Of a stretch of DNA of 64,000 bases, positions 45,863-56,796 are shown piece after piece. Within the stretch, counting starts at the first letter, position 1. The number at the start of each line of letters is the position of its first letter. The position numbers and the translations under genes are program-made. Source of the DNA: Sulfurospirillaceae bacterium (GTDB lineage: Bacteria > Campylobacterota > Campylobacteria > Campylobacterales > Sulfurospirillaceae). The stretch lies in assembly GCA_028684065.1 (NCBI GenBank), contig JAQUGO010000002.1, positions 186,001 to 250,000 of the forward strand, given 5' to 3'. The notes under the pieces were generated by a model. That model had not been told where the DNA came from. It saw only the letters and a list, made by a program, of their open reading frames with translations, and ran no database searches.

Positions 45863-47350
45863 TTAAAATCCGCTCGCGATAACGTATTTGGTAATGACAT
45901 TTAAAAGTGGCTCAACGAATAAGACTGCAAAAAGTGTCATCATCGCTGCAAAACCTACAATAACCTTAAGAGGTGTTGATGCATTTGTTGCATAGATACC
46001 GGCATCATTACTCACTGGGTCTTTTAAAAACATGTAGATAACCAATTTCATATAGTAATAGACAGCAATGGCACTGTTGAGAACAATAATAATAGCGAGC
46101 CAAATAAACTGACTATTGACAGCGGCACTGATGAGATACAACTTACCCCAGAAAACAGAAAATGGTGGCATACCTGCAAGTGCAAACATAAAGACACCCA
46201 TAATGGTTGCTGTTATTGGCATGATTTTAACCATACCAGAGAATTTAGTAAACGGGTGTTGATAACGCTCATCCCAAAGATTTTTCTGATGTCGCACGAT
46301 CCAGAGCATCGCAAATGCACCAAGATTGGTAAACATGAAAAGTGTCCAATAAAGAAAAAGTGCTGAGTTTGCTTGTGTTGTACCGATAAGGATGGCAGCC
46401 ATCATAGAACCTGCATGAGATATGGAACTAAATGCAAGCATTCGTTTCACATCTTCTTGCACTAATGCCGTAATATTTGCTAATGTCATTGTTAATACCA
46501 CAACACCGTACAATATATATTCTAACCATACTACACCGGAAAGTACCAACATTTCAAATAGACGCATAGCAACGACAAAACCAGCTATTTTTGGCACAAT
46601 TGACATATAGCCAGCTAAAGGGGCAGAACTTCCTTCATAGACATCAGGAGTCCATGTATGAGACGGTACTAAGGAAAGTTTAAAACCAAGTGCACCAATC
46701 ATAAAGACAGTACCTGCCAAGACACCGACTAATGGTTCAAAATCTCTTTCGATTAAGACTTGTTCAATTTGATGAATTTCAACACTTCCTGTTAATGCAT
46801 AAAAAATAAGTGCTGAGAGTGTATAGAAACCTGCGGCTAATGCACCCATTGTAAAATACTTAATGGCTGCTTCAAATGCTTTAGCACGATTGTGTAAAGC
46901 AATCAATGTATAAAGCGCCAAACTTGATGTTTCAAGTCCTAAGAATATAAGAATTAAATTGTCACTGGCAACCATAAATTGGAAGCCCACAATCATGAAC
47001 ATAAACAAGGCATAGTACTCTGCCATCTTAAATTCTTTGAAATGACGATGACTTAATGAAAGGGGTACAAAGAAAGCTGAGGCAACCAAGATAATCACTT
47101 GTGCAATCCGTGCAATGCCATCAACTAGCATAACATCAAAAAAACCTCTAATAGAACCATTATAACCGATAACTGCTCCTAAGTCGAGAAGGATAAAAAG
47201 CACTGTAATCATCGTGTAAAAACTTCTATTGAGTCCCTTTGCCATCAAATCGATACAAATGACACCTAAAGCCCCTACTACTAAAATTGCCATAGGAAGA
47301 AGGGCTGGAAGATTGAGGCTTGCCATACTGATTGAGATTGGCTCTAACAT
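45863..47350 (-). CDS. nuoN: NADH-quinone oxidoreductase subunit N
   Basis: One of three antiporter-like proton-pumping subunits of complex I. The 495-residue protein has about 14 helices and the conserved stretch [20 protein letters not shown], with key lysines and histidines of the Mrp-type fold, and [12 protein letters not shown]. It is the last gene of the nuo operon and abuts nuoM. The pflA gene follows after 74 bases. Confidence 0.96.
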   Translation of the reverse strand: MLEPISISMASLNLPALLPMAILVVGALGVICIDLMAKGLNRSFYTMITVLFILLDLGAVIGYNGSIRGFFDVMLVDGIARIAQVIILVASAFFVPLSLSHRHFKEFKMAEYYALFMFMIVGFQFMVASDNLILIFLGLETSSLALYTLIALHNRAKAFEAAIKYFTMGALAAGFYTLSALIFYALTGSVEIHQIEQVLIERDFEPLVGVLAGTVFMIGALGFKLSLVPSHTWTPDVYEGSSAPLAGYMSIVPKIAGFVVAMRLFEMLVLSGVVWLEYILYGVVVLTMTLANITALVQEDVKRMLAFSSISHAGSMMAAILIGTTQANSALFLYWTLFMFTNLGAFAMLWIVRHQKNLWDERYQHPFTKFSGMVKIMPITATIMGVFMFALAGMPPFSVFWGKLYLISAAVNSQFIWLAIIIVLNSAIAVYYYMKLVIYMFLKDPVSNDAGIYATNASTPLKVIVGFAAMMTLFAVLFVEPLLNVITKYVIASGF

Positions 47351-48876
47351 TATTTGGTCCCTCCTATACTATTAACATTTATGATAAATTTGCTTGTATT
47401 CGGGTCTATCGCTTTTTTCTCCATCAAAACAAGCATTTTTTTAACACTCATATCAATTGTTGTTAAAATTGGTTTAGGATATACACCTAAAATGACAACC
47501 AATGCCACTAATGGCACCAACGCTGTTAATTCTTTACCATTTAAATCTTTTAAACCCTTATTTTCTTCATGTGTGACTTCTCCAAAAAAAGATTTTTTAT
47601 AAAGAGTCAGCATATAAATTGCGCCTAAAATAATTCCTGTACCTGCTAATAAAGTCATAATCCAGCTTACTTTATAAAAACCCGCTAAGGATAAAAACTC
47701 TCCAACAAAGCCAATGGATAAAGGAAGTCCAACAGAAGCCATTAACATAATGCCATATACAGTAGCAAACCCTGGCATTACGCTTGCAAGCCCACCAAAA
47801 TCTTTCATTAGTTTGGTATGGCGTCTATCATAAATAACACCTACGAGCATAAAGAGTGCACCACTGACGATACCATGACTCAGCATTAAAAAGATAGAAC
47901 CAGTAATGCCTTCAGCATTCATAGCAAATGTTCCAAGAACCACTATTCCCATATGTGAAATAGAACTATAAGCAATAACTTGCTTCATATCTTCTTGTGC
48001 ATAAGCTACCATCGCCGCATAAATAACCATGATAATTGCAATAATCGCAATGGGATATAAAAAATAAACTGCAGCATCTGGAAATAATGGAAGTGAAAAA
48101 CGAACAAAACCGTAACTTCCCATTTTCAATAATACTGCCGCTAGAATAATAGAACCAATCGTTGGTGCTTGTCCGTGCGCATAAGGCAACCACGTATGAA
48201 AAGGAAACATTGGTACTTTGATAGCAAAGGCTAAGAAAAAGGCACCAAAGAGCCATAATTGTGTATCGAAAGGAATTTGTAACAAGTACCAATCAGGCAA
48301 AGCAAAACTCCAAACACCTGTTGCATCGTGATACAAAAATGCCATATATAAGATACCTACTAGCATCAAAACTGAACCAGCAAAAGTATAAAGGAAAAAC
48401 TTAACAGCAGCATACAAGCGCTGTGCACTACCCCATGCACCAATAATATAAAGCATTGGTACCAAAGAAAGTTCCCAAAATGCATAAAACAAAATAACAT
48501 CTAAAATAAGGAAAACTCCTACCATTGTCATTTCTAAGAAAAGAACAGAAATGATAAGATTTTTTACATCTTTTTCAATACTAAGGGAAATGAGCGCAAT
48601 CATGGTAATAAAACTTGTCAGCAATGCTAAGAAAAGCGAAATACCGTCTACACCAAGATAATAACTCATACCAATACTTGGAATTAAAGGTGAATATTCA
48701 ACAAATTGATACCCAGCATTACTACCATCAAAGCCGATCCATAAAACAAGGCAGAGTAAAAATTCGATAGCACTGACGCTTATACCATAAGCCCTAGCAC
48801 TATCTTTATTTACCATAAAACCTAACAGACCTGCAACAGCGGGGAAAAATACGATTAACGATAAAATGTGATCCAT
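47350..48876 (-). CDS. nuoM: NADH-quinone oxidoreductase subunit M
   Basis: A 508-residue antiporter-like subunit of the membrane arm. It has [20 protein letters not shown] around the broken-helix region and [13 protein letters not shown], both typical of NuoM. The essential Glu in [14 protein letters not shown] is present. Its start is ten bases after nuoL, and its stop touches nuoN. Confidence 0.96.
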   Translation of the reverse strand: MDHILSLIVFFPAVAGLLGFMVNKDSARAYGISVSAIEFLLCLVLWIGFDGSNAGYQFVEYSPLIPSIGMSYYLGVDGISLFLALLTSFITMIALISLSIEKDVKNLIISVLFLEMTMVGVFLILDVILFYAFWELSLVPMLYIIGAWGSAQRLYAAVKFFLYTFAGSVLMLVGILYMAFLYHDATGVWSFALPDWYLLQIPFDTQLWLFGAFFLAFAIKVPMFPFHTWLPYAHGQAPTIGSIILAAVLLKMGSYGFVRFSLPLFPDAAVYFLYPIAIIAIIMVIYAAMVAYAQEDMKQVIAYSSISHMGIVVLGTFAMNAEGITGSIFLMLSHGIVSGALFMLVGVIYDRRHTKLMKDFGGLASVMPGFATVYGIMLMASVGLPLSIGFVGEFLSLAGFYKVSWIMTLLAGTGIILGAIYMLTLYKKSFFGEVTHEENKGLKDLNGKELTALVPLVALVVILGVYPKPILTTIDMSVKKMLVLMEKKAIDPNTSKFIINVNSIGGTK

Positions 48877-48885
48877 TACTAACTC

Positions 48886-50742
48886 CTACACCATTGGTCT
48901 ATAAAAAATTGCAAGAGCAAGCAACACCACCATGCCAACAATCATCCAGCGTAACATGTCTGAAAGATTACCGTTTTGCATTTGTCGTGTTTTCGTTCCT
49001 GTTCCATACACTATTTTAGCAATCATATCCACCGTAGCGTCAACAATTTTAACATCAATTTTTTGCCAAATAAAGTGAGAAAGTACAGTAAATGGACGCA
49101 TAATATACATTGCATATAATTTAGGAATAAAATATTGATTGATTAATAATTTATAACAAGCTCTATTTTCAAGTGATTTACTAAAGCCTCCACGACTGTA
49201 CATGTAAATAGCAAAAGCAATGCCACTAATTGCGATAGCTGATGTTCCTGCTATCAAGGCCCATTCTGTCCCATGGCTCAGATGAACTTCATAATGACTG
49301 AGTAAGCGTGTTACAAAGCCTTCAAAGCTATGTTCAAAGAAACCTGCGATAATCGCTAGAAGACCTAATGGCATTAAGGCATAAATGACAAAAGGTTGTG
49401 CTTCGTGCGGATGAATACCATATTTTGGATGCTCTTTTTCACCAAAGAAAACCAACATCACTAAACGGAAGCTGTAAAATGCTGTCATACCCGCACCTAT
49501 AAAAAGTGCAAACCATAGGTAATATGCGCCATGGTTAAAAGCAACTTCTAAAATTTTATCTTTTGAGAAGAAGCCTGCAAATGGGTAAATACCAGCAAGT
49601 GCAACTGAAGCAACACTCATTAAAATAGCGGTTGCTTTCATCGAGCCATAAAGTCCACCCATTTTTTTAATATTGAGCTCATCGTGCATCGCATGCATAA
49701 CATTACCTGCACCTAAAAAGAGAAGTGATTTAAAGAAAGCATGTGTCATAAGGTGGAAAAGTGCTATCCAATAAGCACCAAGCCCTGCAGCCACAAACAT
49801 ATAACCTAACTGTGAAAGTGTGGAATATGCAATAATACGTTTTAAGTCATTATTAACCAGTGCCATTGATGCTGCAAATACAGCAACAAATGCACCCAAT
49901 GAGGCAATAGCAAATCCAATATGTGGAATTAAGGTATAAAGCTCTCCACAACGAATCACTAAATAAACACCCGCCGTTACCATCGTAGCGGCGTGAATGA
50001 GTGCAGAAACGGGCGTTGGGCCTTCCATCGCATCAGCAAGCCATGTATGGAGTGGAAATTGTGCTGATTTACCCATTGCACCAATAAATAAGAAAGTACC
50101 AATTGTTGTTACTATCGTAATATCCATTGATTTAACAGCTGCAAATACGATATCGTATTGGAATGAGCCAATTTGCCAATAAATAAGGAAAAGACCCATC
50201 AACATGCCAAGGTCAGCAATTCGGTTCATAATAAATGCTTCATTTGCAGCCCATGAGGCACTGTGTTTGTGATACCAAAAACCAATAAGAAGCCATGAAC
50301 AAAGACCAACGCCTTCCCATCCGATAAAGAGTCCTACAAAGTTATCACTCATCACCAAAATCATCATTGAAAAAACGAATGCAGATAAATAGGAGAAAAA
50401 GCGGTTAAAGCTCTTATCATGATCCATATACCCAATTGAATAGATATGAACAATGGTTGAAACCAAAGTTACTGTGACCATCATAATCACTGATACTTGA
50501 TCCACTACAAATCCAAACGGAACATGAAGATTTCCAGCATCAATCCAATCCATCATCTTGACATGTAAAGCGCCATTAGCATTAACATCAATCAATAGAA
50601 CAAAAGATGCCACCATGGAAAGACCAATCAAAGCTGAAGCTAAAATACCCGTAAAGAGCATTTTAGGGCGTGCTGCAAAAAGTGCTACCAATAAGGAACT
50701 CAGAAGGGGTGCAAAAAGTGCAATATAGACAAATTTTTCCAT
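48886..50742 (-). CDS. nuoL: NADH-quinone oxidoreductase subunit L
   Basis: The distal antiporter-like subunit with the long lateral helix at its C-terminus. The 618-residue protein shows FIGWEGVGLCSWLLIGFW, FPLHTWLADAMEGPTPVSAL and YSTLSQLGYMFVAAGLG, all diagnostic. It lies three bases after nuoK. One copy of the ACATGTAAAG motif lies inside it at 50561. Confidence 0.96.
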   Translation of the reverse strand: MEKFVYIALFAPLLSSLLVALFAARPKMLFTGILASALIGLSMVASFVLLIDVNANGALHVKMMDWIDAGNLHVPFGFVVDQVSVIMMVTVTLVSTIVHIYSIGYMDHDKSFNRFFSYLSAFVFSMMILVMSDNFVGLFIGWEGVGLCSWLLIGFWYHKHSASWAANEAFIMNRIADLGMLMGLFLIYWQIGSFQYDIVFAAVKSMDITIVTTIGTFLFIGAMGKSAQFPLHTWLADAMEGPTPVSALIHAATMVTAGVYLVIRCGELYTLIPHIGFAIASLGAFVAVFAASMALVNNDLKRIIAYSTLSQLGYMFVAAGLGAYWIALFHLMTHAFFKSLLFLGAGNVMHAMHDELNIKKMGGLYGSMKATAILMSVASVALAGIYPFAGFFSKDKILEVAFNHGAYYLWFALFIGAGMTAFYSFRLVMLVFFGEKEHPKYGIHPHEAQPFVIYALMPLGLLAIIAGFFEHSFEGFVTRLLSHYEVHLSHGTEWALIAGTSAIAISGIAFAIYMYSRGGFSKSLENRACYKLLINQYFIPKLYAMYIMRPFTVLSHFIWQKIDVKIVDATVDMIAKIVYGTGTKTRQMQNGNLSDMLRWMIVGMVVLLALAIFYRPMV

Positions 50743-50745
50743 TGA

Positions 50746-51048
50746 TTATCCCTTCATCATCTGTAGACTGTTAAGATCAATGCTTCCATTGCGCTTGTAC
50801 CATAAAATCAATAGTCCAAGACCAACGGCAACCTCACTTGCGGCAACTGCAATGATAAAAAATGAGAACATTTGCCCACTTAAATCACCGTAATATTTAG
50901 ATACAGCCACAAATCCTACGTTGACCGCATTGAGTAAAATCTCTGTTGAGAAAAATAGCATTAAAAGGTTTGTTCTGCGCATGACACCAACTAAACCAAT
51001 CGAAAATAAAATACCTGTTAAAACAAGGTAGTGGGTTAACGTTATCAT
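50746..51048 (-). CDS. nuoK: NADH-quinone oxidoreductase subunit K
   Basis: A 100-residue, three-helix membrane subunit (MrpC-like). The buried glutamates of the E-channel are in FSTEILLNAVNVGFVA and AAASEVAVGLGLLIL. Its start overlaps the nuoJ stop (ATGA type). Confidence 0.95.
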   Translation of the reverse strand: MITLTHYLVLTGILFSIGLVGVMRRTNLLMLFFSTEILLNAVNVGFVAVSKYYGDLSGQMFSFFIIAVAASEVAVGLGLLILWYKRNGSIDLNSLQMMKG

Positions 51049-51596
51049 TTAACCTCCTTTACAACATCACATTCTTCACTCATTTCTTCTTCTAAATCCA
51101 TTTTTTTACTGGCTAAAACAATACCCGCAATCATCGCAACTAAAAGCATAATAGCAGCTAATTCAAATGGCACCAAATATTTGGTAAATAATACAAGTCC
51201 TATCATTTGAATATTGCCCGTATTTTGTAAGGATGGGTAATTTGCTTGAATGGCTCCAGAAAAGAACGGAGCACATAAAATTGCTAGTATCAAAATCGCA
51301 CTCAAAATAGAAAGCGTATACGCTATCTTTTTATTTTTGATATTTTCTTTGACATCCCGTGTGGTATCAAAAAACATCATACCAAAGGCATAAAGCGCCA
51401 TAACGGCACCTGAATAAACCGTGATTTGCACCACGCCTAAAAACTCTGCACCCAAGATAAAAAAGAATCCAGAGATAAAAATCATTCCGCCCGCCAATGC
51501 ACTCATCGCATAGAGTGCATTTTTACTAAGCACCACAATGGTAAACATACCAATGGTCAGTGCCGAAAAAATATAAAAAGCTATAATTTCATACAT
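51045..51596 (-). CDS. nuoJ: NADH-quinone oxidoreductase subunit J
   Basis: A 183-residue membrane subunit with five predicted helices. The conserved ALYAMSALAGGMIFISGFFF and FLGVVQITVYSGAVMALYAF are typical; the latter forms the pi-bulge helix of the E-channel. A short acidic cytoplasmic tail ends the protein. It lies seven bases after nuoI. Confidence 0.94.
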   Translation of the reverse strand: MYEIIAFYIFSALTIGMFTIVVLSKNALYAMSALAGGMIFISGFFFILGAEFLGVVQITVYSGAVMALYAFGMMFFDTTRDVKENIKNKKIAYTLSILSAILILAILCAPFFSGAIQANYPSLQNTGNIQMIGLVLFTKYLVPFELAAIMLLVAMIAGIVLASKKMDLEEEMSEECDVVKEVK

Positions 51597-51603
51597 GGTA
51601 ACC

Positions 51604-52221
51604 TCAATACGCTAATGGTGTTTTTTTAACGAACTCATCTGCATTATCACTCAATGCACCAAATCCTGGGAACTCTTGTTGTTGTTTTGCTTTGAAAGTA
51701 TCAAGAGGGGTTAACATATCCTCTTTAAGTCCAAAATGTGCACGTTGTTCGCTAGCATTTTCATAGTCACTTCCGTGAACAATTGCTAACTCAGGACACA
51801 CTTCAGCACAGTACCCACAAAAAATACAGCGACCAAAGTTAATGGAGTATTCACTCACCACTTTACGACTTCGTTCATCCACATGTGTGTCCATGCGGAT
51901 ACAATTTGAAATACAAATTTTTTCGCACAATCCACATCCGATACAGCGCTCACTACCACTTTCAAATAAACGCAACAATCTATGTACAGCACGATATCGT
52001 GGTCCCATCTCTAACTTTTCAGCAGGATATTGCACGGTATGAATATCAAAACGTATCATCTCACGAAACACTATCCAAAGACCGACAAAAAGTTCCCCTT
52101 TGATACTACGTTTAACCGTACGTTTAAACATCTGCCAACCATTTTCAGGTACTTTTTCACCTTCAAAAAAGATGTAGCCAGGAGCTATATTTCTATTTTT
52201 AAAATCTTTTAATTCCATCAC
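51604..52221 (-). CDS. nuoI: NADH-quinone oxidoreductase subunit I
   Basis: A 205-residue peripheral-arm ferredoxin carrying clusters N6a and N6b. The two 4Fe-4S motifs are [15 protein letters not shown] and [13 protein letters not shown]. In complexes without NuoE/NuoF these clusters still pass electrons toward NuoB. The N-terminal ~60 residues form the membrane-adjacent helix. It lies between nuoH and nuoJ. Confidence 0.96.
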   Translation of the reverse strand: MMELKDFKNRNIAPGYIFFEGEKVPENGWQMFKRTVKRSIKGELFVGLWIVFREMIRFDIHTVQYPAEKLEMGPRYRAVHRLLRLFESGSERCIGCGLCEKICISNCIRMDTHVDERSRKVVSEYSINFGRCIFCGYCAEVCPELAIVHGSDYENASEQRAHFGLKEDMLTPLDTFKAKQQQEFPGFGALSDNADEFVKKTPLAY

Positions 52222-52229
52222 TACTCCTT

Positions 52230-53222
52230 CTAGACCAATGCAAGACCGGTAATTACAACATTAATTACCGCTAGAGGCATAAGCACTTTCCAGCACACCC
52301 ACATTAACTGATCTGGTCTGATATGTGGCCACGCCGCTCTTACCCATAAAAACAAGAAAACCCAAAATGATACTTTGAAAAGCATCACTAACGCCCCTGG
52401 AATAAACCAAATAGGGTTATATCCGCCCATAAAGACAATACTTACTAAAACCGAAATGGTGATCATATTGGCATATTCACCTACGAAGAAAAGACCCCAA
52501 CGCATGCCAGAGTATTCCGTAGCATACCCAGATACAACTTCTGCTTCGAACTCTATCGTATCAAATGGAGAACGATTTGTTTCCATAAAGCCAGCCATTG
52601 CAAAAAGAAGGAACGCTAAAGGTTGTTTCCAAATGAGCCAATTTGTCACACCACCACTTTGATAATCATTGATATCAATGAGTGAAAGCGAGCCTATCAT
52701 CATAATCGGTGCTAAAACAGAAAGTCCACTAACCACTTCAAAGGAAAGCATTTGCACAACTGCACGTGCTGCACCCAAAAGTGACCATTTGTTAGCACTA
52801 CTCATACCGGCTAACAACGGTCCATAAACACCAACAGATGATACACCCATTACATATAAAAGCGCTACATTGATGTCTGAGACAATCGGTGTGATTGTAT
52901 AGCCAAAAAGTGTAAACTCAGGAAAATAAGGAACGGCCGCCATAGCTGTAAATGCTGTCGTTGCCGCAATCACTGGCGCTAAGATGAAAATTGGTTTGAT
53001 AACATTTTGAGGGATAATATCCTCTTTGGTAAACAACTTAATACCATCAGCCGCTAGTTGTAACACACCATAAGGGCCTACATGCATAGGTCCAAGTCGA
53101 CGTTGCATAAAAGCCAATACCTTTCGCTCAATCCAAGTGGCAAAAGCACCCATACCTGCTGTCACTGAAAGAACAATGACGGCTTTGATAATCGTTTCAA
53201 TTACTACAGCTGTTTCATTCAT
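52230..53222 (-). CDS. nuoH: NADH-quinone oxidoreductase subunit H
   Basis: A 330-residue membrane subunit forming the quinone entry site. Diagnostic segments are [40 protein letters not shown] and [20 protein letters not shown]. Its start overlaps the nuoG stop by eight bases. Confidence 0.96.
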   Translation of the reverse strand: MNETAVVIETIIKAVIVLSVTAGMGAFATWIERKVLAFMQRRLGPMHVGPYGVLQLAADGIKLFTKEDIIPQNVIKPIFILAPVIAATTAFTAMAAVPYFPEFTLFGYTITPIVSDINVALLYVMGVSSVGVYGPLLAGMSSANKWSLLGAARAVVQMLSFEVVSGLSVLAPIMMIGSLSLIDINDYQSGGVTNWLIWKQPLAFLLFAMAGFMETNRSPFDTIEFEAEVVSGYATEYSGMRWGLFFVGEYANMITISVLVSIVFMGGYNPIWFIPGALVMLFKVSFWVFLFLWVRAAWPHIRPDQLMWVCWKVLMPLAVINVVITGLALV

Positions 53223-55692
53223 GGTCTACACCTCTTATCGTTAGCTTCGCAAATCTATATCCATTTTCAAACAATGGCGCAATATCCAGTTTCGTATCAA
53301 ATGTTGGTAAATACGGAATTAACCCACCGATATGCGCATCACACTGAACAGAAACTACCAATTTAGCCCCTGTATCATTACTAATATGTACCACTGAACC
53401 CTCTTTTAACTGATGGGCTTCTAAAAATTCTGCTGAGGCATAAAGTGCACCTGTCGTATTCAATTGATGTGCTCTGTTTGTAAAAGCGCTAAATTGTAAA
53501 ATAGGGTTTGCTAAATATACAACATTTGAACCAAACTCTTGTACCTCAGATAAAGGTTCAACATCAGTGTTACATGTAAGCGTTGAAACAGAAAGCAAAT
53601 AACCTCTATTTTCGTAACCGCTATTATCAAATACATTCGGCAGCGTATCAAATTCTACAGCTTGATAGCCTTTAGCCAGAGGTAATGCTTTGGTATAGTC
53701 TATAGTCCACTCACTTTCCAAACCAAGAGCAATGGCGATATCATTTAAACAGTAGCCTTTAAAAAGAAGTGCTGCATTGGTTGGAACGACACGTTTATTC
53801 ATTGAAGTAAACGTACCTTCTTGTTGGTTAAGTGCAGGCATTGCCAAATCTCCATTACCAAGTGCACTTAAAGTAAAGTCAGCTTTCACATTATATCCCA
53901 GCGTAAATTGGCCTTTTGCTTCATCCAAATCACAAATTAAGGCAACACCTAAAGTATTGGTGCGACTTGGGATAATTAAGACATTAAAATCAGTATATTT
54001 TTCAATAAGTCCTAAAAGTTTTGCAATATTTTCTGCACGAGGATGTGCGTATAAATCTTCACCTACAATTAAACTAAAACTATCTTTTTTCTCAAGAAGT
54101 TTTTGAATTTTTTCATTCAAATCAGCCTCTGCGCCAATTAGTTCAAGCAAGGCATTAGTATCAACGTCAATCTCTTTATCAATGACTTTGGTAACACTTT
54201 TCACAACCTCTTTTTCTTCACCACTCTCTTCATCTTTGACCATCTCTTTGACATCTTCTTTAATGCTTTCTTGAATGGTTTTTTTACTTATTGTGTGAAA
54301 TGTTGCAAGATAATCAACTAAGGATTGTGGCATAGCTGCTTTATTTCCAAAAGTATCCAGTAAAAAATAGGCAATTGCTTCTTCAGCCCCAACTTTATGC
54401 GTAATACTTAAAAGGTTTTTAGAATATGCCGAAACAACAGGATCAATGATAGGGTGGAAATAAAGTCCTGCACCTTTGTTGATAAGCAGTGCATTGTTCA
54501 TTGCATAACCGCTATTTGGGCTATCTGTTTTAAGGGCTGAACCAAAGCTAACCACAAAATTGCTTTCGCGTACTTTGTTCAAATCACCATTGTAAAGATT
54601 TGTGCCACTTGTTTGTGAAAAAGCTTTTAAAAATTTCTGATATGAAAGAGCATCGGAATTAATCAAACGATAACCAAATTTTTCTTTGAGTTTTTGTAAA
54701 ATGAGTGCTTCTTCATTAGTAATGTAACTGTCAAAAGCAATTGTATCAACTTTGGTTTTTAACAATTCAACCGCATGTGCAAATGCTTTTTCATCTTTAC
54801 CTTCAACTACATTTTCGAAATCAAACCCATAACGTGCGGCACCATGCAATGGAGCATAGTTTTGGTCACTGCTCACACGGTAGATTTTTGGTTGTGAATC
54901 TTTAATAGAAGAGTGTTTTATATCATAATACATAAGTGAGCAGTCACTACTATGAGGATTACTCGCAGGAATTTTTTTAAGTTCCCAAGCATTTGATTTG
55001 TATTGGAAATCACTTCCAACCAATGCCCCTACGGGACAAACGGCTGTACACTCACCACAAAATGTACAATCTAAACTGTCAGCACCACTGGCAACACCAA
55101 TGATAGACTTTTGAAGTTTATTCCACATCGCATAGGCATCTTTTTCCGTGTTATCTTTCCAGCTCTTATCAAGCTCTGCACCACCTCTTGGTACGGTTTT
55201 AAGAGCACTATCACCAATCATATCTTTACAAACTGTGACACAACGTTCGCATACAATACATAAAGATGAATCATAATGTATCAATCCCCAGTTTTTTGTT
55301 GGGCGGTGTGTATCAGCGATGCAATGACGTTGTGAATCTACACCCATTTCTAGGGTATAATTTTGCAATTCACATTCACCACTTTGATCACATACACCGC
55401 ATTCTAAAGGGTGATTGATATCATAAATCTCCATGATAGCTCTTCGCTCTTTTTCAATATCTTCTGTTTTGGTAATAACGCTCATTCCCTCTTTGGTTCT
55501 GGCATTACAGCTATAGGCGCGCTTTCCATCTACCTCAACCAAGCATAAACGACATGCAAGGGTTGGCGAACAGTTAGTAACATAACAAAGAGCTGGTATG
55601 AAAATACCATTCCTTCGCGCAACATTTAAAACATATTCGCCCTCTTTGGCAACACACTGTTTTCCGTCAATTGTTATTACAATATCGCTCAT
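53215..55692 (-). CDS. nuoG: NADH-quinone oxidoreductase subunit G
   Basis: The largest peripheral subunit, 825 residues from ATG 55692 (an upstream codon adds four residues and overlaps the preceding gene). The N-terminal 2Fe-2S ligands (Cys36, 47, 50, 62), the HxxxC N3 motif, and 4Fe-4S motifs LCIVCERCVTVC and CTFCGECTAVC are present. The C-terminal molybdopterin-like half lacks a cofactor role. It holds a highly acidic insertion at about 466-510. Residues ~540-573 closely match the neighbouring NuoF-position protein. Confidence 0.94.
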   Translation of the reverse strand: MSDIVITIDGKQCVAKEGEYVLNVARRNGIFIPALCYVTNCSPTLACRLCLVEVDGKRAYSCNARTKEGMSVITKTEDIEKERRAIMEIYDINHPLECGVCDQSGECELQNYTLEMGVDSQRHCIADTHRPTKNWGLIHYDSSLCIVCERCVTVCKDMIGDSALKTVPRGGAELDKSWKDNTEKDAYAMWNKLQKSIIGVASGADSLDCTFCGECTAVCPVGALVGSDFQYKSNAWELKKIPASNPHSSDCSLMYYDIKHSSIKDSQPKIYRVSSDQNYAPLHGAARYGFDFENVVEGKDEKAFAHAVELLKTKVDTIAFDSYITNEEALILQKLKEKFGYRLINSDALSYQKFLKAFSQTSGTNLYNGDLNKVRESNFVVSFGSALKTDSPNSGYAMNNALLINKGAGLYFHPIIDPVVSAYSKNLLSITHKVGAEEAIAYFLLDTFGNKAAMPQSLVDYLATFHTISKKTIQESIKEDVKEMVKDEESGEEKEVVKSVTKVIDKEIDVDTNALLELIGAEADLNEKIQKLLEKKDSFSLIVGEDLYAHPRAENIAKLLGLIEKYTDFNVLIIPSRTNTLGVALICDLDEAKGQFTLGYNVKADFTLSALGNGDLAMPALNQQEGTFTSMNKRVVPTNAALLFKGYCLNDIAIALGLESEWTIDYTKALPLAKGYQAVEFDTLPNVFDNSGYENRGYLLSVSTLTCNTDVEPLSEVQEFGSNVVYLANPILQFSAFTNRAHQLNTTGALYASAEFLEAHQLKEGSVVHISNDTGAKLVVSVQCDAHIGGLIPYLPTFDTKLDIAPLFENGYRFAKLTIRGVDHE

Positions 55693-55700
55693 TGAACTTC

Positions 55701-56552
55701 TCACTTCACAATTTTTGCTACACTGTAGCGATAGGATATATCCTCATTTTTGGCACACGGCATCAAAGCGATCGTTCCTTTCAAACTCTCGTCTAAGACA
55801 AATGTACGTGGATACATCGCTTGATTTATAGCAACCTGAATTTTTTCTCCATGTTGCACCTTTGCTGCCATTTGAAATTGTAAGGATCCCACTAAATTAC
55901 CCTCTTCTTCTTTATCATGTGCGGGACATCGATAGACCACGACACCATCAAAACTTTTTAGGGACTCAACTTCTTCAGGTATAATCTCTTTTGTATCTGT
56001 TATTTCTAAATCTTCAGTATGTGAAAGTAAAATTTTGGCTTTTCCGTATGAAGCGAAAAGACCTGCAAGACGTGCTATATTTTTTGCCCGAGGGTGATTA
56101 TAAAGATCATCGCCCAATACAATCACAACACGTGCACTTTGCTCATAAAGAGATTGAATTTCTTCAATTTCTTCTTCCCCTATATTACTTTCTGCACTTA
56201 AATATCCGTCATCTAAATTTTCAAAATAGACTTGTAAATCATTGGGTAACACTGTGTTTGCTAAGAATGCTTTGGTCAATAATGCTAAAACACCCTCTTC
56301 TGAACCTGCTTCATAACGACTAAAAAAAGTTGTTTGCTCACGTAGTTCTTTTTCTTCCATCGTACAAAGATAGACTAGCGATGCTTTTTCAACTTCAACA
56401 CACGAGGCTATTTCTTGAAGCATTGTTTTATTATCACGTGAAAGCAGAGTTCCTAGCACAATAATCAAATCATTACCCTTACATGTAAAGGTGAAATGCG
56501 TTACATCATGGTGCATAAGGGCGGTTATAAAATCTGCTTTTGCGTTTTTCAC
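55701..56552 (-). CDS. NuoF-position protein, NuoG-related, no FMN or iron-sulfur motifs
   Basis: A 283-residue protein where nuoF normally lies. It has no FMN-binding glycine-rich loop and no 4Fe-4S motif, so it cannot be a classic NADH-oxidising NuoF. Instead VIVLGDDLYNHPRAKNIARL (143-162) aligns with NuoG (about 540 on), with roughly 16 of 34 residues identical. The rest is colinear with the NuoG C-terminal half. In C. jejuni the equivalent gene (Cj1574c) replaces NuoF, and reduced flavodoxin is the proposed electron donor. It overlaps nuoG and the NuoE-position gene. Confidence 0.8.
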   Translation of the reverse strand: MKNAKADFITALMHHDVTHFTFTCKGNDLIIVLGTLLSRDNKTMLQEIASCVEVEKASLVYLCTMEEKELREQTTFFSRYEAGSEEGVLALLTKAFLANTVLPNDLQVYFENLDDGYLSAESNIGEEEIEEIQSLYEQSARVVIVLGDDLYNHPRAKNIARLAGLFASYGKAKILLSHTEDLEITDTKEIIPEEVESLKSFDGVVVYRCPAHDKEEEGNLVGSLQFQMAAKVQHGEKIQVAINQAMYPRTFVLDESLKGTIALMPCAKNEDISYRYSVAKIVK

Positions 56553-56788
56553 TCGCTTTTGCCTTTAACTTTTTTAACCACGATAGTCCAATCGGTTTCG
56601 TTAAACTTCAAAGAGTTCATAAGAGTCCAACCTGCCTCTTTAATCACATCAGCACTTTTCTGAATCGGTGTAAAATCACCAATTTCAAACATAAAAATGG
56701 AAACTTCGCCCTCTTTGGTTTCATTTACAATTTCTAGCATTCTTCCGTAAAAATCATCTTTAAGATGTCGTAAATCATAACGTTGCAT
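56549..56788 (-). CDS. NuoE-position protein without iron-sulfur ligands
   Basis: A 79-residue protein in the nuoE position. Canonical NuoE has about 160 residues and four cysteines for a 2Fe-2S cluster; this one has none. Its sequence MQRYDLRHLKDDFYGRML is typical of the short Campylobacterota protein (Cj1575c type) thought to help dock a non-NADH electron donor. It starts eight bases after nuoD and overlaps the next gene by four. Confidence 0.78.
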   Translation of the reverse strand: MQRYDLRHLKDDFYGRMLEIVNETKEGEVSIFMFEIGDFTPIQKSADVIKEAGWTLMNSLKFNETDWTIVVKKVKGKSE

Positions 56789-56796
56789 GCCTTCTC

